Positions 28,801-38,180 of a stretch of 64,000 bases of DNA are shown here, one piece after another (position 1 is the stretch's first letter; the number at the start of each line of letters is the position of its first letter). Under the pieces are notes generated by a model. That model did no database searches. It was not told the origin of the DNA and worked only from the letters and a program-made list of their open reading frames with translations. The stretch comes from Pseudozobellia sp. WGM2. Its GTDB lineage: Bacteria > Bacteroidota > Bacteroidia > Flavobacteriales > Flavobacteriaceae. Location: contig NZ_JADNYK010000004.1 in the NCBI RefSeq assembly GCF_017810075.1, positions 124,001 through 188,000 on the forward strand. Direction: 5' to 3'. The position numbers and the translations under genes are program-made.

Positions 28801-28900
28801 AGAACTAGCTATTAGTACCGGAAGAAGTTCTCAAGGTCTGCATAACTTCAATCTTCCTTCAACGGGAACGTATGGATTTAACCTTAAATTAACTTTTTAA
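25865..28900 (+). CDS. SusC/RagA-type TonB-dependent outer-membrane transporter
   Basis: The 1011-residue protein (from ATG 25865; the frame extends to a TTG at 25847, but the ATG gives a clean signal MIKKLIVFFAFILG ending LLAQN) has a carboxypeptidase-regulatory-like N-domain (VTGTVTDATDGFPLPGVNV). It continues with the SusC linker and TonB-box region (LDEVVVTALGIKR), a plug domain (LLRGSKSLEG and VLRGANAAVLYGSQGANGVV) and a beta-barrel ending in a C-terminal aromatic residue (KLTF). It takes up a bound nutrient together with the SusD-like lipoprotein encoded 9 bases downstream. Control by the upstream LacI-type regulator is likely. The substrate is not evident. Confidence 0.95.
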   Translation: MIKKLIVFFAFILGTIPLLAQNETVTGTVTDATDGFPLPGVNVLVQGTTNGTQTDFDGNYSIEAAEGDILVFSYLGTKSQSATVGSSKVINVAMEEDASQLDEVVVTALGIKREEKTLTYAQQTVKSDELTKTRDPNFMNALSGKTAGVEIKKSSSGAGGSTKVLLRGSKSLEGDSSPLFVIDGVPIANNRGSQPGMWGGTDSGDGLSAINPDDIESISVLRGANAAVLYGSQGANGVVVITTKSGKSGKTTVNFNSSYTFEHYLELPDLQFKYGSEGGAKESWSTSAGNYDDSYVENFFQTGHNFNNSVSVSGGNEKTQAYFSYGNIRASGITPSNTYDKHNFTFKQSTKLFNDKVTVTSNVIMAQEESENRLPSGYYLNPLTGLYFFPRDQNFNQYKENYEVFDGTRNIMSQNWFVSDHHQSNPYWIINKQPLTSDTKRVIGNLSLKYDILDNLSLQVRGSVDYASKLNEQRHAATSNSTNVHANGAWNYSKTEDQLHYTDAILSYNTNLTDDITLNAVLGASYQKSEYGTGVRVGRDGAGSGTLGLIYPNEFNFQNLPTNVLVESTTSGTIIKEGVFFNGQFGYKDMLFFDFSGRNDWASTLALTGNDSYFYPALGLTALIDQMITLPEAISFAKLRGSWTQVGNEVPWNLIAPSNSIVGSLGDLQRQTQTPFFDAKPEIITSWEIGFDLRFLQNRLGLDFTYYDITSNDQFLRADLNESDSQGGYTQAYINTGEITNKGLEITLNTTPIQNENLEWNSSLNFTTNKNKIVDIGPDDSKFYNLGTSEGYYSRLYEGGSYNDLYVIMFDRDEQGRIKFQNGTPVKLTEPELAGNLDPKWSLGWNNSVSYKRLSLGVLINAKFGGKVFSQTESLFDGYGVSQRTADARDAGEVIVDGVDIDSGNAVTSVDPETWYNAIGNRTPIGENYVYDRTNIKLSQFSLGYNFDLSNSSLPIKAASLSFIGNNLLFIYKDAPFDPELAISTGRSSQGLHNFNLPSTGTYGFNLKLTF

Positions 28901-28909
28901 AAAAAAGGC

Positions 28910-30505
28910 ATGAAAAATTATATATATATACTGGTATTTCTACCATATTTATTTGCAAGCTGTACAGATGATTTTGTAGAGGCCAACACTGACCCATTTG
29001 ACATAACGGATGAGTCTCTTAAACAAGATTTCAATAACGTGGGGTCTTTCTATTCAGGTATGCTATATGAAATTTTTGGTAATCAAATTGACCATAATTT
29101 AACAAATGTTTCCTATGCCCAGGCATTAGCCCAACCCACTAGATTTGTTGGTAATGTCAACAATACCACTTATTACATTACATGGAATGGATATTGGGCC
29201 AGAGAATATGATAATGTGATGGCACCTGCCAAGCAAGTTATTGGAATTGCCGAGACAGAAAATTACCCCATGTTCGTAGAATGGGCCAATTTAATCAGAA
29301 TACTTTCAATGTCAAGGTTAACCACATATTACGGGCCTGTACTATATTCACAATACGGTATTGAAGGTACTGCCCAATATGACAGTGAACCCGAATTATA
29401 CGCAGCGTTTTTTAGTGATTTAGACAGAATTATTTCTACATTCAGTGCAAACACCGATTATGTGGGCTTCAATGCCTTTGACAAAAGTCCATATGGTGGT
29501 AATGTAGCAAGCTGGGCCAAATTTGCCAATTCTCTTAGATTAAGGTTGGCGATGAGAATTTCAAAAGCTGACCCAGTGCTAGCTAAGGCACAAGGAGAAA
29601 AAGCCCTTGCTGACCCAGCCGGACTTATTGAGACTAATGCCGAAAATATGTTGATTTTTTTAAATGGCAACAAATTTCACCCAGCTCAAATTTGTTTTGA
29701 GTGGAATGATACAAGAATGAGTGCTAAAATGGAATCAATACTAGTAGGCTACAAAGATAATAGAATCCACTCCTATTTTGAGCCGGTAGCAGATGCTACC
29801 CTAGTTAGTGACCATCCAGATTGGCCCTATAAAGGTATTAGAAATGGCGGGGAGCTGATTGCTAAAGATGATCATACACCTTATTCTACAATCAATGAAG
29901 ACTTCAATTTTCCAGACAAAGTAACCACAAGAAAGGTCTTGAGTGCAGATGAAGTATTTTTCATTAAAGCAGAGGCCGCACTACGTGGGTGGGCAGGTGC
30001 AGGTGATGCTCAAGAAAATTATGAAACTGGTATACAAACCTCCTTCGACTTGTGGGGTGCTCCTGGGGCTTCAGACTACTTATCTGACAACACTAGTATA
30101 CCTATTGATTATAACGACCCCGTTTATGATGATTTAGAAGATGGTACTGTTAATGACTTCACCAATAATATAACTAATACAGTTGCTTGGGACGAAGCCG
30201 CCGACAATGAAACCAAATTAGAGAAAATAATTACTCAAAAATGGATTGCAGCTTTCACCAATGAAATGGAAGCGTGGGTTGATTTTAGGCGTACAGGTTA
30301 TCCAAAATTAACACCAGTTTACCAAAATAGTAGTAATTCTGATTGGGGAATAGTGCCTGAAGGTGAATTTATTAAGAGAATGCCTTATCCAAATTCTGAG
30401 AGAGAGGGAAGTCCTGAAACAATTGCTGATGCAGTATCGAAACTCGGCGGACCAGATGAAATAAACACCCGCTTATGGTGGGACACAGGCGCACCCAATT
30501 TTTAA
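28910..30505 (+). CDS. SusD/RagB-like surface lipoprotein (SusD-like 2 type)
   Basis: The 531-residue protein begins with a lipoprotein signal ending FASC followed by acidic residues (TDDFVEAN), the usual surface-export signal in Bacteroidota. The body is alpha-helical with TPR-like SusD structure. Motifs AQPTRFVGNVNN, SRLTTYYGPVLYSQYG and FANSLRLRLAMRISK suit the SusD-like 2 subgroup. C-terminal TNEMEAWVDFRRTGYPKL is a strong SusD signature. It should cap the SusC barrel and bind the ligand. A terminator follows, so the UnbV and DUF5107 genes may have a separate or read-through transcript. Confidence 0.94.
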   Translation: MKNYIYILVFLPYLFASCTDDFVEANTDPFDITDESLKQDFNNVGSFYSGMLYEIFGNQIDHNLTNVSYAQALAQPTRFVGNVNNTTYYITWNGYWAREYDNVMAPAKQVIGIAETENYPMFVEWANLIRILSMSRLTTYYGPVLYSQYGIEGTAQYDSEPELYAAFFSDLDRIISTFSANTDYVGFNAFDKSPYGGNVASWAKFANSLRLRLAMRISKADPVLAKAQGEKALADPAGLIETNAENMLIFLNGNKFHPAQICFEWNDTRMSAKMESILVGYKDNRIHSYFEPVADATLVSDHPDWPYKGIRNGGELIAKDDHTPYSTINEDFNFPDKVTTRKVLSADEVFFIKAEAALRGWAGAGDAQENYETGIQTSFDLWGAPGASDYLSDNTSIPIDYNDPVYDDLEDGTVNDFTNNITNTVAWDEAADNETKLEKIITQKWIAAFTNEMEAWVDFRRTGYPKLTPVYQNSSNSDWGIVPEGEFIKRMPYPNSEREGSPETIADAVSKLGGPDEINTRLWWDTGAPNF

Positions 30506-30531
30506 TTATTATTTTTAATTGTTTGATAGTA

Positions 30532-30563
30532 AAACCTGTAGGCTGCCAATCCTACAGGTTTTT
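30532..30563 (+). terminator. Terminator after SusD
   Basis: AAACCTGTAGG pairs with CCTACAGGTTT around an 8-base loop and runs into a T-tract, 27 bases past the SusD stop codon. Confidence 0.85.
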
Positions 30564-30649
30564 TTATAGCATAACCAAGCAACAGGGAGTAGAAGATTTT
30601 TTAAGGAAAAATATCTTAAATTATGACTTACCAGATTAAACAATGAGAT

Positions 30650-33600
30650 ATGCATACTAAAATTTTTAAAGTTTTACTATTAACGCTATTAATGCACATC
30701 TCAACTTCTTGCGAAGATGAAGATAGGAGTAAGATGTTCACTTTGCTTTCCGAGAGCAAAACAAATATTAACTTTAAAAATTTTTTAAAGGAAACCGATG
30801 AGTTCAATATCCTAACATATGGTTATATCTATAATGGTGGCGGTGTATCGGTCGGCGATATAAATAATGATGGGCTTCAAGATATTTATTTTACGGGCAG
30901 TATGGTCGGCAGCCACCTTTACCTAAACAAAGGTGATTTTACATTTGAAGAAATTGCCAAAGATGCTGGTGTTTTTGCGGAAGGATTATGGAATACGGGC
31001 ACTACCATGGTCGACATAAACTCCGATGGCTATATAGACATTTACGTATGTAGGTCCGCCGCTAAAAATGATGTCAAGCGAAAGAATTTGCTTTTCATTA
31101 ATAATGGAGATCTCACCTTTACAGAACGGGCATCAGAATATGGTATTGATGACCCGGGCTATTCCACCCAAGGAACCTTCTTCGATTATGACAAAGATGG
31201 TGATTTAGATTTGTATGTTGTAAATCATTCTATTCAAGAATATGCTAGTTTTAGACAAGTTTCGAATAAGCTTAAAGAAAAAAGAAATCCATATTTCGAA
31301 GATCATTTTTACATCAATGAAGATGGAAATTTCTTAATATCCAATGATAAGGTTGGGTTGACTTCCAATGTTTTGGGTTTTGGCCTTGGCGCTGCCGTAT
31401 CGGATGTCAATGATGATGACTGGCCCGATATATATATCTCGAACGATTTTAATGAACAGGATTACCTGTATATTAATAACCAAGACGGTACGTTTACCGA
31501 AAGTCTTGAACGATTTATTGGCCACACTTCACACTTCTCAATGGGCTCTGATGTTGCCGATATCAACAATGACGGGTACCCAGAAATAATGACATTGGAT
31601 ATGCTACCTGAGGGTAATTTCAGACAGAAAATGGTTTCTGGGCCAGATAATTATGACAAATTTCAGTTTTTGGTCAAATCAGGCTTCTACCATCAATCTA
31701 TGAGAAACATGATGCATCTGAATAATAATGGAAAGTCATTTTCTGAAATAGGTCAATTTTCGGGTATATCTAGTACAGACTGGAGCTGGGCACCATTGTT
31801 GGCTGATTTTGACAATGATGGTTACAAAGATTTATTTGTTACCAACGGAGTAAAGCGAGACTATACGAATATGGATTTTATGAATTATGCCGTACAACAA
31901 AAAATGGAAGAAAATCAGGGAGGGGCAGAAATGGCCGTAAATGATTTACTGAACAATATGCCAGCGATTATAGAAGAGAATTACACCTATCGAAATAATG
32001 GTGATTTAACGTTTACAAAAGTAAATGCAGACTGGGGTTTAAATCAAAAAACATTATCAAACGGAGCCGCTTATGCAGATTTAGATAATGATGGTGACCT
32101 GGATATAATTGTTAATAATACCGACGAATATGCCTCTATCTACAGAAACAATAGCAACCTGCATTCCGATAATAATTATTTAAAGATTTCTCTTAAAGGA
32201 AGCGGAAAAAACACGCATGGCATTGGTTGTAAAATAGAAATAAATATCGGTGAACAAATTCAAGTTCAAGAAATGATGCCTACTCGGGGTTTTCAATCAT
32301 CTGTAGATTATAACTTACTTTTTGGCCTTGGTACTGCCGATACCATTAATCAACTTATAATTACTTGGCCCGACAATAGCAAACAAATTCTTGAAAACGT
32401 ATCAGCGAATCAATTACTTATACTGGATCAAAAAAATGCCGGTTCCGTTGAAACATCCAAAGCAAAAAAAAACATTACCTACTTTAGTAATATTTCAAAA
32501 GACAGTATAATAAATTTTGCACATCACGAAAATAATTATGTCGATTTTAAACGAGAGCAGTTGCTACCTCACAAACTCTCTACCCAAGGGCCAAAAATTG
32601 CAAAGGGAGATGTGAATGGTGATGGTTTAGAAGACATTTATATTTGTGGTGCCAAAGGCCAGAGCGGTGAACTTTATATACAGCAAAAAGGCGGTACATT
32701 CGAAATATCGAATTCATCCTTTGATCTAGAAAAAGGTTATGAAGATACCAATGCACTTTTTTTTGATGCCGATAAAGATGAAGATTTAGACCTTTATGTA
32801 GTCAGTGGTGGTCATGAATTTAATCTAAGTGATTCTCAATTACAAGACCGAATATACTTTAATGACGGCCGAGGAAGCTTTACCAGAAATAGCGCCAGTT
32901 TACCACAAATGCTGGTTAATGGTTCTTGTGCTAAAGCAAGTGATTTTGACAATGATGGTGATTTAGATTTATTTGTCGGTGGAAGATCTGTGCCTGGCCA
33001 ATATCCCATATCACCAAGAAGTTACCTTCTTGAGAATGATGGTTCGGGTAATTTTAAAGATGTAACCCATTCAGTTGCCGAAAACTTACAATCCATTGGA
33101 ATGGTAACTGATGCCTTATTTACCGATTTCGACGGAGATGAAGTAGATGACCTTATGGTAGTGGGAGAATTTATGACTGTCCGGAGCTTTACAAATACTG
33201 GCGGCAAGTTTATAGAGAACACCAAAAGTTCAGGGTTGCAAGATGAATTTGGTTGGTGGAATACTATTAAACCGGGTGATTTCGATGGTGATGGTGATCT
33301 TGATTTCATCGTTGGGAACTTCGGATTGAACTCTCAACTGAAGTCTTCAAAAGAAGAACCTGTAGAATTATATTCAAAAGATTTCGATGGCAATGGTTCA
33401 CTTGATCCAATTCTAACATCCTTCATCATGGAAGAAAGCTATCCCGTTTTTTCGAAAGATGATCTGGTGGGCCAATTGAGCGGACTCAAAAACAAATACG
33501 TGAATTATTCCGATTATGCCAATGCAAAAATTTCTGACATTTTTTCAAAAGACGAACTTTCCGGAATAGATATTCTTAAAGCGACAAACTTTGCGACAAG

Positions 33601-33970
33601 TTATATAGAGAATTTGGGTAAAGGTAAATTTAAAATTAGTGCGCTACCGACACTTGCCCAATTTGCTCCTGTTCATGGTATTTTGGTCGATGATATAAAT
33701 AAAGATGGCCACCTAGACATAATTCTTGCTGGAAATTTCTACGGCACCAGGGTCAAATATGGCAGATACGATGCCAATAAGGGTGTTCTACTTTTAGGAA
33801 ACGGTGATGGCACTTTTAAAAATATCAACACCCTTGAAAGCGGACTGAACATAGACGGTGAAGTTCGCGATATTGAAAAAATCAAGCTGGGTACAAGTAA
33901 GAATTTATACCTCTTTGCGAGAAACAATCAATCATTAGTTACATATAAACTTAATGCCTCCTCCGAATAA
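30650..33970 (+). CDS. FG-GAP/VCBS repeat lipoprotein with ASPIC/UnbV domain
   Basis: The 1106-residue protein has a lipoprotein signal ending STSC. At least 14 calcium-binding FG-GAP-type loops are visible, for example DINNDGLQDIY, DYDKDGDLDLYV, DFDNDGYKDLFV, DVNGDGLEDIYI, DFDGDGDLDFIV and DINKDGHLDIIL. This suggests one or two beta-propellers. An ASPIC/UnbV domain lies near residues 510-605 (GIGCKIEINIGEQIQVQEM and LITWPDNSKQIL). Proteins of this kind are surface-exposed and often coupled to SusCD pairs, but their reaction or ligand is not settled. The stop overlaps the next start codon by one base, so co-translation with the DUF5107 protein is likely. Confidence 0.9.
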   Translation: MHTKIFKVLLLTLLMHISTSCEDEDRSKMFTLLSESKTNINFKNFLKETDEFNILTYGYIYNGGGVSVGDINNDGLQDIYFTGSMVGSHLYLNKGDFTFEEIAKDAGVFAEGLWNTGTTMVDINSDGYIDIYVCRSAAKNDVKRKNLLFINNGDLTFTERASEYGIDDPGYSTQGTFFDYDKDGDLDLYVVNHSIQEYASFRQVSNKLKEKRNPYFEDHFYINEDGNFLISNDKVGLTSNVLGFGLGAAVSDVNDDDWPDIYISNDFNEQDYLYINNQDGTFTESLERFIGHTSHFSMGSDVADINNDGYPEIMTLDMLPEGNFRQKMVSGPDNYDKFQFLVKSGFYHQSMRNMMHLNNNGKSFSEIGQFSGISSTDWSWAPLLADFDNDGYKDLFVTNGVKRDYTNMDFMNYAVQQKMEENQGGAEMAVNDLLNNMPAIIEENYTYRNNGDLTFTKVNADWGLNQKTLSNGAAYADLDNDGDLDIIVNNTDEYASIYRNNSNLHSDNNYLKISLKGSGKNTHGIGCKIEINIGEQIQVQEMMPTRGFQSSVDYNLLFGLGTADTINQLIITWPDNSKQILENVSANQLLILDQKNAGSVETSKAKKNITYFSNISKDSIINFAHHENNYVDFKREQLLPHKLSTQGPKIAKGDVNGDGLEDIYICGAKGQSGELYIQQKGGTFEISNSSFDLEKGYEDTNALFFDADKDEDLDLYVVSGGHEFNLSDSQLQDRIYFNDGRGSFTRNSASLPQMLVNGSCAKASDFDNDGDLDLFVGGRSVPGQYPISPRSYLLENDGSGNFKDVTHSVAENLQSIGMVTDALFTDFDGDEVDDLMVVGEFMTVRSFTNTGGKFIENTKSSGLQDEFGWWNTIKPGDFDGDGDLDFIVGNFGLNSQLKSSKEEPVELYSKDFDGNGSLDPILTSFIMEESYPVFSKDDLVGQLSGLKNKYVNYSDYANAKISDIFSKDELSGIDILKATNFATSYIENLGKGKFKISALPTLAQFAPVHGILVDDINKDGHLDIILAGNFYGTRVKYGRYDANKGVLLLGNGDGTFKNINTLESGLNIDGEVRDIEKIKLGTSKNLYLFARNNQSLVTYKLNASSE

Positions 33971-36900
33971 TGAAATTTAGTTTTAGCCTTATTGCACTTC
34001 TAATGATTCAGTCAGTGACTTTAAGTCTTTGTGCTCAATCTGCATCCATTTCAGAAGTAATTCAGTCATTGGACACATACGGTTTTGGCAAACCGAACCC
34101 CGTGCCCATTTTAACTGAAAATCCTAAAATATTTCCTTATTTCAAGTTTGAAGAATATGAACATCAGGCCAAAAAGCAAGATTGGAAAGTGGTCACTTTA
34201 GAAAATGATTTTGTTAAGGTTATGGTGCTACCCGAAATCGGCGGAAAAGTATGGGGAGCAATTGAAAAAAGTACGGGCGAAGAGTTTCTCTATAAAAACG
34301 ATGTTATCAAATTTCGCAATATAGCGATGAGAGGGCCGTGGACATCTGGTGGAATTGAATTTAACTTTGGTATAATTGGCCACCACCCGAATACCGCAAC
34401 CTCCGTAGATTATCTAACCAAAGAAAACGACGATGGCAGTGTAAGTTGTATCGTCGGCGCCATAGACCTACCCTCAAATACCATGTGGCAAGTTGAAATT
34501 CGCTTAGAAAAAGACAAAGCCTATTTTGAGACCAATGCATCTTGGTATAACGCCTCTCCCCTAACGCAGTCTTATTATAATTGGATGACAGGTGCCGCAG
34601 AGGCCAAACAAGATTTAGAATTTTTTATTCCAGGTAATGCCTATGTAGAGCACAACGGCGAGGCACGCTCATGGCCTATTGATAGTGAAAACAGAAACCT
34701 ATCGTACTACAAAAACAATAATTTCGGTCCGGCAAAATCGTACCATATTGTTGGTGGTTATAATGATTTCTTCGGAGGTTATTATCATGATAGCAGTTTC
34801 GGCTTCGGGCAATGGGCTCCATATGAAGAAATGCCAGGTCAAAAATTATGGATTTGGTCATTGTCTCGTTCTGGCGGTATCTGGGAAGATTTATTGACCG
34901 ATTCCGATGGTCAGTATATTGAATTTCAAGCTGGGCGCCTGTTTGACCAATATTTTCCAGGAGAGGTCAACCCTATCAGTCAGGTGGGTTTTCAAGCATA
35001 CGCAAGTGATAGATGGAGCGAAATCTGGTTTCCGTACAAACAGATAGGTGGCATGGTAGATGCTTCTCCACATGGGGTTTTAAATGTCGAACATGATGAC
35101 GGAAAATTAAAGATAGGTATCAATGCCTTGCAAAAACTAAATAATACCCTTAAAATCAAAATCAATGGAAAAAGGGTAGTTGATGAAGTTTTGAGCTTAA
35201 ATACCATGGAGATATATTCTCGAGTATTGGAGGCGAAATCAACGGACAAAGTAGAAGTCGTGATTGAAGGCACAGAATTGTCGTACTCTTCAAATTTGGA
35301 AGTCAATAGACTTAAAAGGCCTTTCGAGCCCGATACCGAAGTGAAAATTTCAAAAACGGAACAACTTCTATTTGACGGTACCGAAGCTATGGAATTTAGA
35401 GAGTTTAAAAAAGCAGAAGAACTCTTGAAAGAACTGGTAAGCAATGACCCTTACCATCAATCAGGTTTGGTCAAATTAGCAGAATTGGAGTATCGTAAAA
35501 CCAACTACGATAAAGCATTGGCCCATGCCAATACGGTATTGAAATTAGACACCTACAACTCTGGTGCGAATTATATAGCAGGTATAGGTTATCGCGCCCA
35601 AAATGATACCATCAATGCTCTTGAATCGTTAGGGTGGGCCGCACGAGATATGAAATATCGCTCGGTGGCATATGCACAAATGGCCGAACTCTATCTGGCA
35701 TCAAAAAATTATTTACGAGCTGATAACTATGCTAAAAAAGCCCTTGACTTCAACACTTACAACCTAAATGCTAGAAAAGTGAAACTGGCTACCGCTAGAA
35801 AAGCGGGAAATTCTGAGCTTTTTGAAATTGAATTGGAGAAACTTCGAAAAATTGCCCCCCTCTCCTATTTTGCAAACCTTGAAGAGCAATTTAAATCGTC
35901 TAAAAATCTTAATTTCAATGTAGACAATGAATTTCCGGCCGAAACCAATTTAACCCTAGCTCTGGAATACAAAAATCTTGGCTTAGCAGATGAAGCTTTA
36001 CAAATTTTAAGCTTACAAGCTGAAAACACCAAGAATTCGCTGTGGGGTTCATATTTACAAAGAGCAATAACTGACTTTAATGTCGATGACAGCTTACAAG
36101 AAATTGCGAAGAAATCTATCGAACTTGTTTTTCCCTATCGAAGAGAAACACTTACTGTATTAGAATGGGCGGTAGAACAGAATGAAAGTTGGAAGTTCAA
36201 ATATTATTTGGCACAGAATTATATAGCTGTTGGCCATATTGCCAAGGGCGAAACTATATTAAAAGAAATAGGTTTCAACGCAGACTCAGCAATTTTCTAT
36301 TTATTTCGTGCCAAAATGTTAGGTAATCGATCCGCTGAGGCAGTTGAAGCCGATTATAAGAAGGCATTAGAACTGAATGCAAACGACTGGAAAGTGTGGG
36401 AAGAAAATATCCTCTTCTATCTAGAATCCAAAAAATTCGAACAGGCGTATAGGCTATCTAAAAAAGCTTTCAAAAGATACCCGAACAACTACAATATTGG
36501 TCTAGCCCATTCAAAAGCGCTGTTAAACGTGAAAAAGTATCAAGAGGTTATTGATATACTACTCACCATTAATGTTTTACCTTATGAACATGCTAGCGAA
36601 AGTCGTAAAATTTATGAACGAGTTCATTTGGCCCTAGCAAAAGAGAAGTTAGAAAAAGAACATTATAAAGAGGCTATTGCTATACTTCACAAATCAAAAG
36701 AATGGCCCGAAAATATAGGTGTTGGTAAACCATACAATCCTGATGAGAGAGCACAGAACTACGTATTGGCCCTAGCATCAAATTATATAGGGGAGACTGA
36801 GAAAAATCTTTCCGCATTGAACGAAATAATCGATTATACCGAATTACATTCCGAAAGAAATACCCTAAATCATCTTTACGGGCTTCTAGCTTATAAAAAA

Positions 36901-37089
36901 TTGGGAGAAACAGAAAAGTTAAATCAACTTCTGCAAATGTTGAAAACAAGTTCTGATGGGCAATCTAAAGAAACCGATTTGGCTTTAGCTTTATTTGAGA
37001 AAAATAATAAAAGGATAGAAGAACTGAAGGCGGTAAGTAAAATACCTCATGATATGATAGAAGTGGCCCAGTGGGCGGTAAAGCAATAA
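33970..37089 (+). CDS. Secreted DUF5107-TPR protein
   Basis: The 1039-residue protein has an SPase I signal (ending SLCAQS). Residues about 35-360 form a DUF5107 domain with conserved LPEIGGKVWGAIEKSTGEE, RGPWTSGGIEFNFG, GHHPNTAT and YYNWMTGAAEA, a pattern reminiscent of galactose-mutarotase-like beta-sandwich enzymes. From about 460 to the end there are many tetratricopeptide repeats (for example AYAQMAELYLASKNYLRADNY). The first base of its ATG is the last base of the UnbV stop. A sugar-binding or sugar-modifying enzyme role is inferred from fold resemblance and context; no catalytic residues can be named with confidence. Confidence 0.8.
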   Translation: MKFSFSLIALLMIQSVTLSLCAQSASISEVIQSLDTYGFGKPNPVPILTENPKIFPYFKFEEYEHQAKKQDWKVVTLENDFVKVMVLPEIGGKVWGAIEKSTGEEFLYKNDVIKFRNIAMRGPWTSGGIEFNFGIIGHHPNTATSVDYLTKENDDGSVSCIVGAIDLPSNTMWQVEIRLEKDKAYFETNASWYNASPLTQSYYNWMTGAAEAKQDLEFFIPGNAYVEHNGEARSWPIDSENRNLSYYKNNNFGPAKSYHIVGGYNDFFGGYYHDSSFGFGQWAPYEEMPGQKLWIWSLSRSGGIWEDLLTDSDGQYIEFQAGRLFDQYFPGEVNPISQVGFQAYASDRWSEIWFPYKQIGGMVDASPHGVLNVEHDDGKLKIGINALQKLNNTLKIKINGKRVVDEVLSLNTMEIYSRVLEAKSTDKVEVVIEGTELSYSSNLEVNRLKRPFEPDTEVKISKTEQLLFDGTEAMEFREFKKAEELLKELVSNDPYHQSGLVKLAELEYRKTNYDKALAHANTVLKLDTYNSGANYIAGIGYRAQNDTINALESLGWAARDMKYRSVAYAQMAELYLASKNYLRADNYAKKALDFNTYNLNARKVKLATARKAGNSELFEIELEKLRKIAPLSYFANLEEQFKSSKNLNFNVDNEFPAETNLTLALEYKNLGLADEALQILSLQAENTKNSLWGSYLQRAITDFNVDDSLQEIAKKSIELVFPYRRETLTVLEWAVEQNESWKFKYYLAQNYIAVGHIAKGETILKEIGFNADSAIFYLFRAKMLGNRSAEAVEADYKKALELNANDWKVWEENILFYLESKKFEQAYRLSKKAFKRYPNNYNIGLAHSKALLNVKKYQEVIDILLTINVLPYEHASESRKIYERVHLALAKEKLEKEHYKEAIAILHKSKEWPENIGVGKPYNPDERAQNYVLALASNYIGETEKNLSALNEIIDYTELHSERNTLNHLYGLLAYKKLGETEKLNQLLQMLKTSSDGQSKETDLALALFEKNNKRIEELKAVSKIPHDMIEVAQWAVKQ

Positions 37090-37090
37090 G

Positions 37091-37119
37091 AAAGGCCCCA
37101 AATTGGGGCCTTTTAAATT
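37091..37119 (+). terminator. Terminator after the SusCD/UnbV/DUF5107 locus
   Basis: AAAGGCCCC-AAATT-GGGGCCTTT forms a strong hairpin immediately after the DUF5107 stop, followed by TTAAATTTTTT. It may also serve the convergent DUF2911 gene. Confidence 0.85.
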
Positions 37120-37133
37120 TTTTAAAGACTATC

Positions 37134-37982
37134 TTATTTAGCTCCCCATTCTTTTAGGGATTCGGTGTTCATTTTGATGTAGTCATCATTACCCGCCTCT
37201 TTCGCCTTAGCGAGTGATTTTTTCGCTGCTTTTACAGCACCTTTTTTGTCACCCGATTTAGACTTGATCAACGCCTGTTGACGCAATTGCCAAAAGGCAG
37301 GCTCTTCGGTCATCTCTATAGCTTTGTCCATCCACTCATCGGCTTGGGCTATATCTTTGTCCTCACTGCTATAATAAACTGCAGCTGCGTAGTAATCATT
37401 GGCAGTTGGGCTCCCGGCCATAACGGTCTTAATATTTTCCGATACCTTGACATCTGTAGGAAAGGTGATAGGAATTGCCACATAAGCTCTCTCCCACATC
37501 AACCCTAAATTCGCGCTATTATTGGTCAAATCATCAAAAGTGATAGTAAAAGTTTCGATATCTACCGGTAATTGATAGGCTTCAACCGTTGTTTTGGCCG
37601 CAACTTTACTTTCGTCCCATTTTTGTGGAGTACCTCCACCATCGGCCTCAGTGTAGAAAAATACTTCCCACGACTGTTTTCCAGGTTTTGTATATAGTGC
37701 ATATGAACCTGCTTTAAGTTCTTGACCATCAATTTTCACATCATCACCAAAAGTTACTTTTGTTCTCGCATTTGCACCGGTACGCCACAATTCATCATAT
37801 TCTTCAAGACCACCAAAAATGGTTCTACCTCGCATTGAGGGTCTTGAATATTCAACAGTTACATCTGTCAGTCCGACTTTTTGCTCAACTTTTGAAAAAG
37901 GGCTGGGTGCCGGCGTATTAATTTGTGCCTCAACTGCCGACGATAGCACTAAGGCCATGATTAAAAGGGATAATTTTTTCAT
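37134..37982 (-). CDS. Secreted DUF2911 protein with TPR-like tail
   Basis: The 282-residue protein has a signal peptide ending SAVEAQ. The DUF2911 domain (about 25-175) shows the typical VTVEYSRPSMRGRTIFGG, WRTGANARTKVTFGDDV and LKAGSYALYTKPG. The rest (about 185-282) is helical and TPR-like with lysine-rich repeats (GDKKGAVKAAKKSLAKAK). No function is known to me for the domain. It stands alone, convergent with the DUF5107 gene. Confidence 0.9.
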   Translation of the reverse strand: MKKLSLLIMALVLSSAVEAQINTPAPSPFSKVEQKVGLTDVTVEYSRPSMRGRTIFGGLEEYDELWRTGANARTKVTFGDDVKIDGQELKAGSYALYTKPGKQSWEVFFYTEADGGGTPQKWDESKVAAKTTVEAYQLPVDIETFTITFDDLTNNSANLGLMWERAYVAIPITFPTDVKVSENIKTVMAGSPTANDYYAAAVYYSSEDKDIAQADEWMDKAIEMTEEPAFWQLRQQALIKSKSGDKKGAVKAAKKSLAKAKEAGNDDYIKMNTESLKEWGAK

Positions 37983-38180
37983 TTGAATTGATTTTATAGT
38001 TTCCTCAAAACTACTCAGAAAGTAAAATCAGATTTGTTAATAAATCCTTAAATAAAATAATCACAAAATTATCCTAGTTACTCATAATCAAATGTTTAGT
38101 TCAAAAGAATTCAAATCTTGAATTATATAGAGATTAAAGCGAATAGAAATTTAAATTGACCCAAAAGATAAAAATCTTAA

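Noticed and set aside
30835-33760. Repeated GATGG-type DNA words that could look like a tandem repeat or array
   Set aside because: They encode the Asp-rich calcium loops of the FG-GAP protein; spacing is irregular and follows codons, so it is neither CRISPR nor a DNA-level repeat.
34992-35444. 150-codon minus-strand frame inside the DUF5107 gene
   Set aside because: Ser/Phe/Leu-rich shadow of the real frame, with no start context or recognisable motif.
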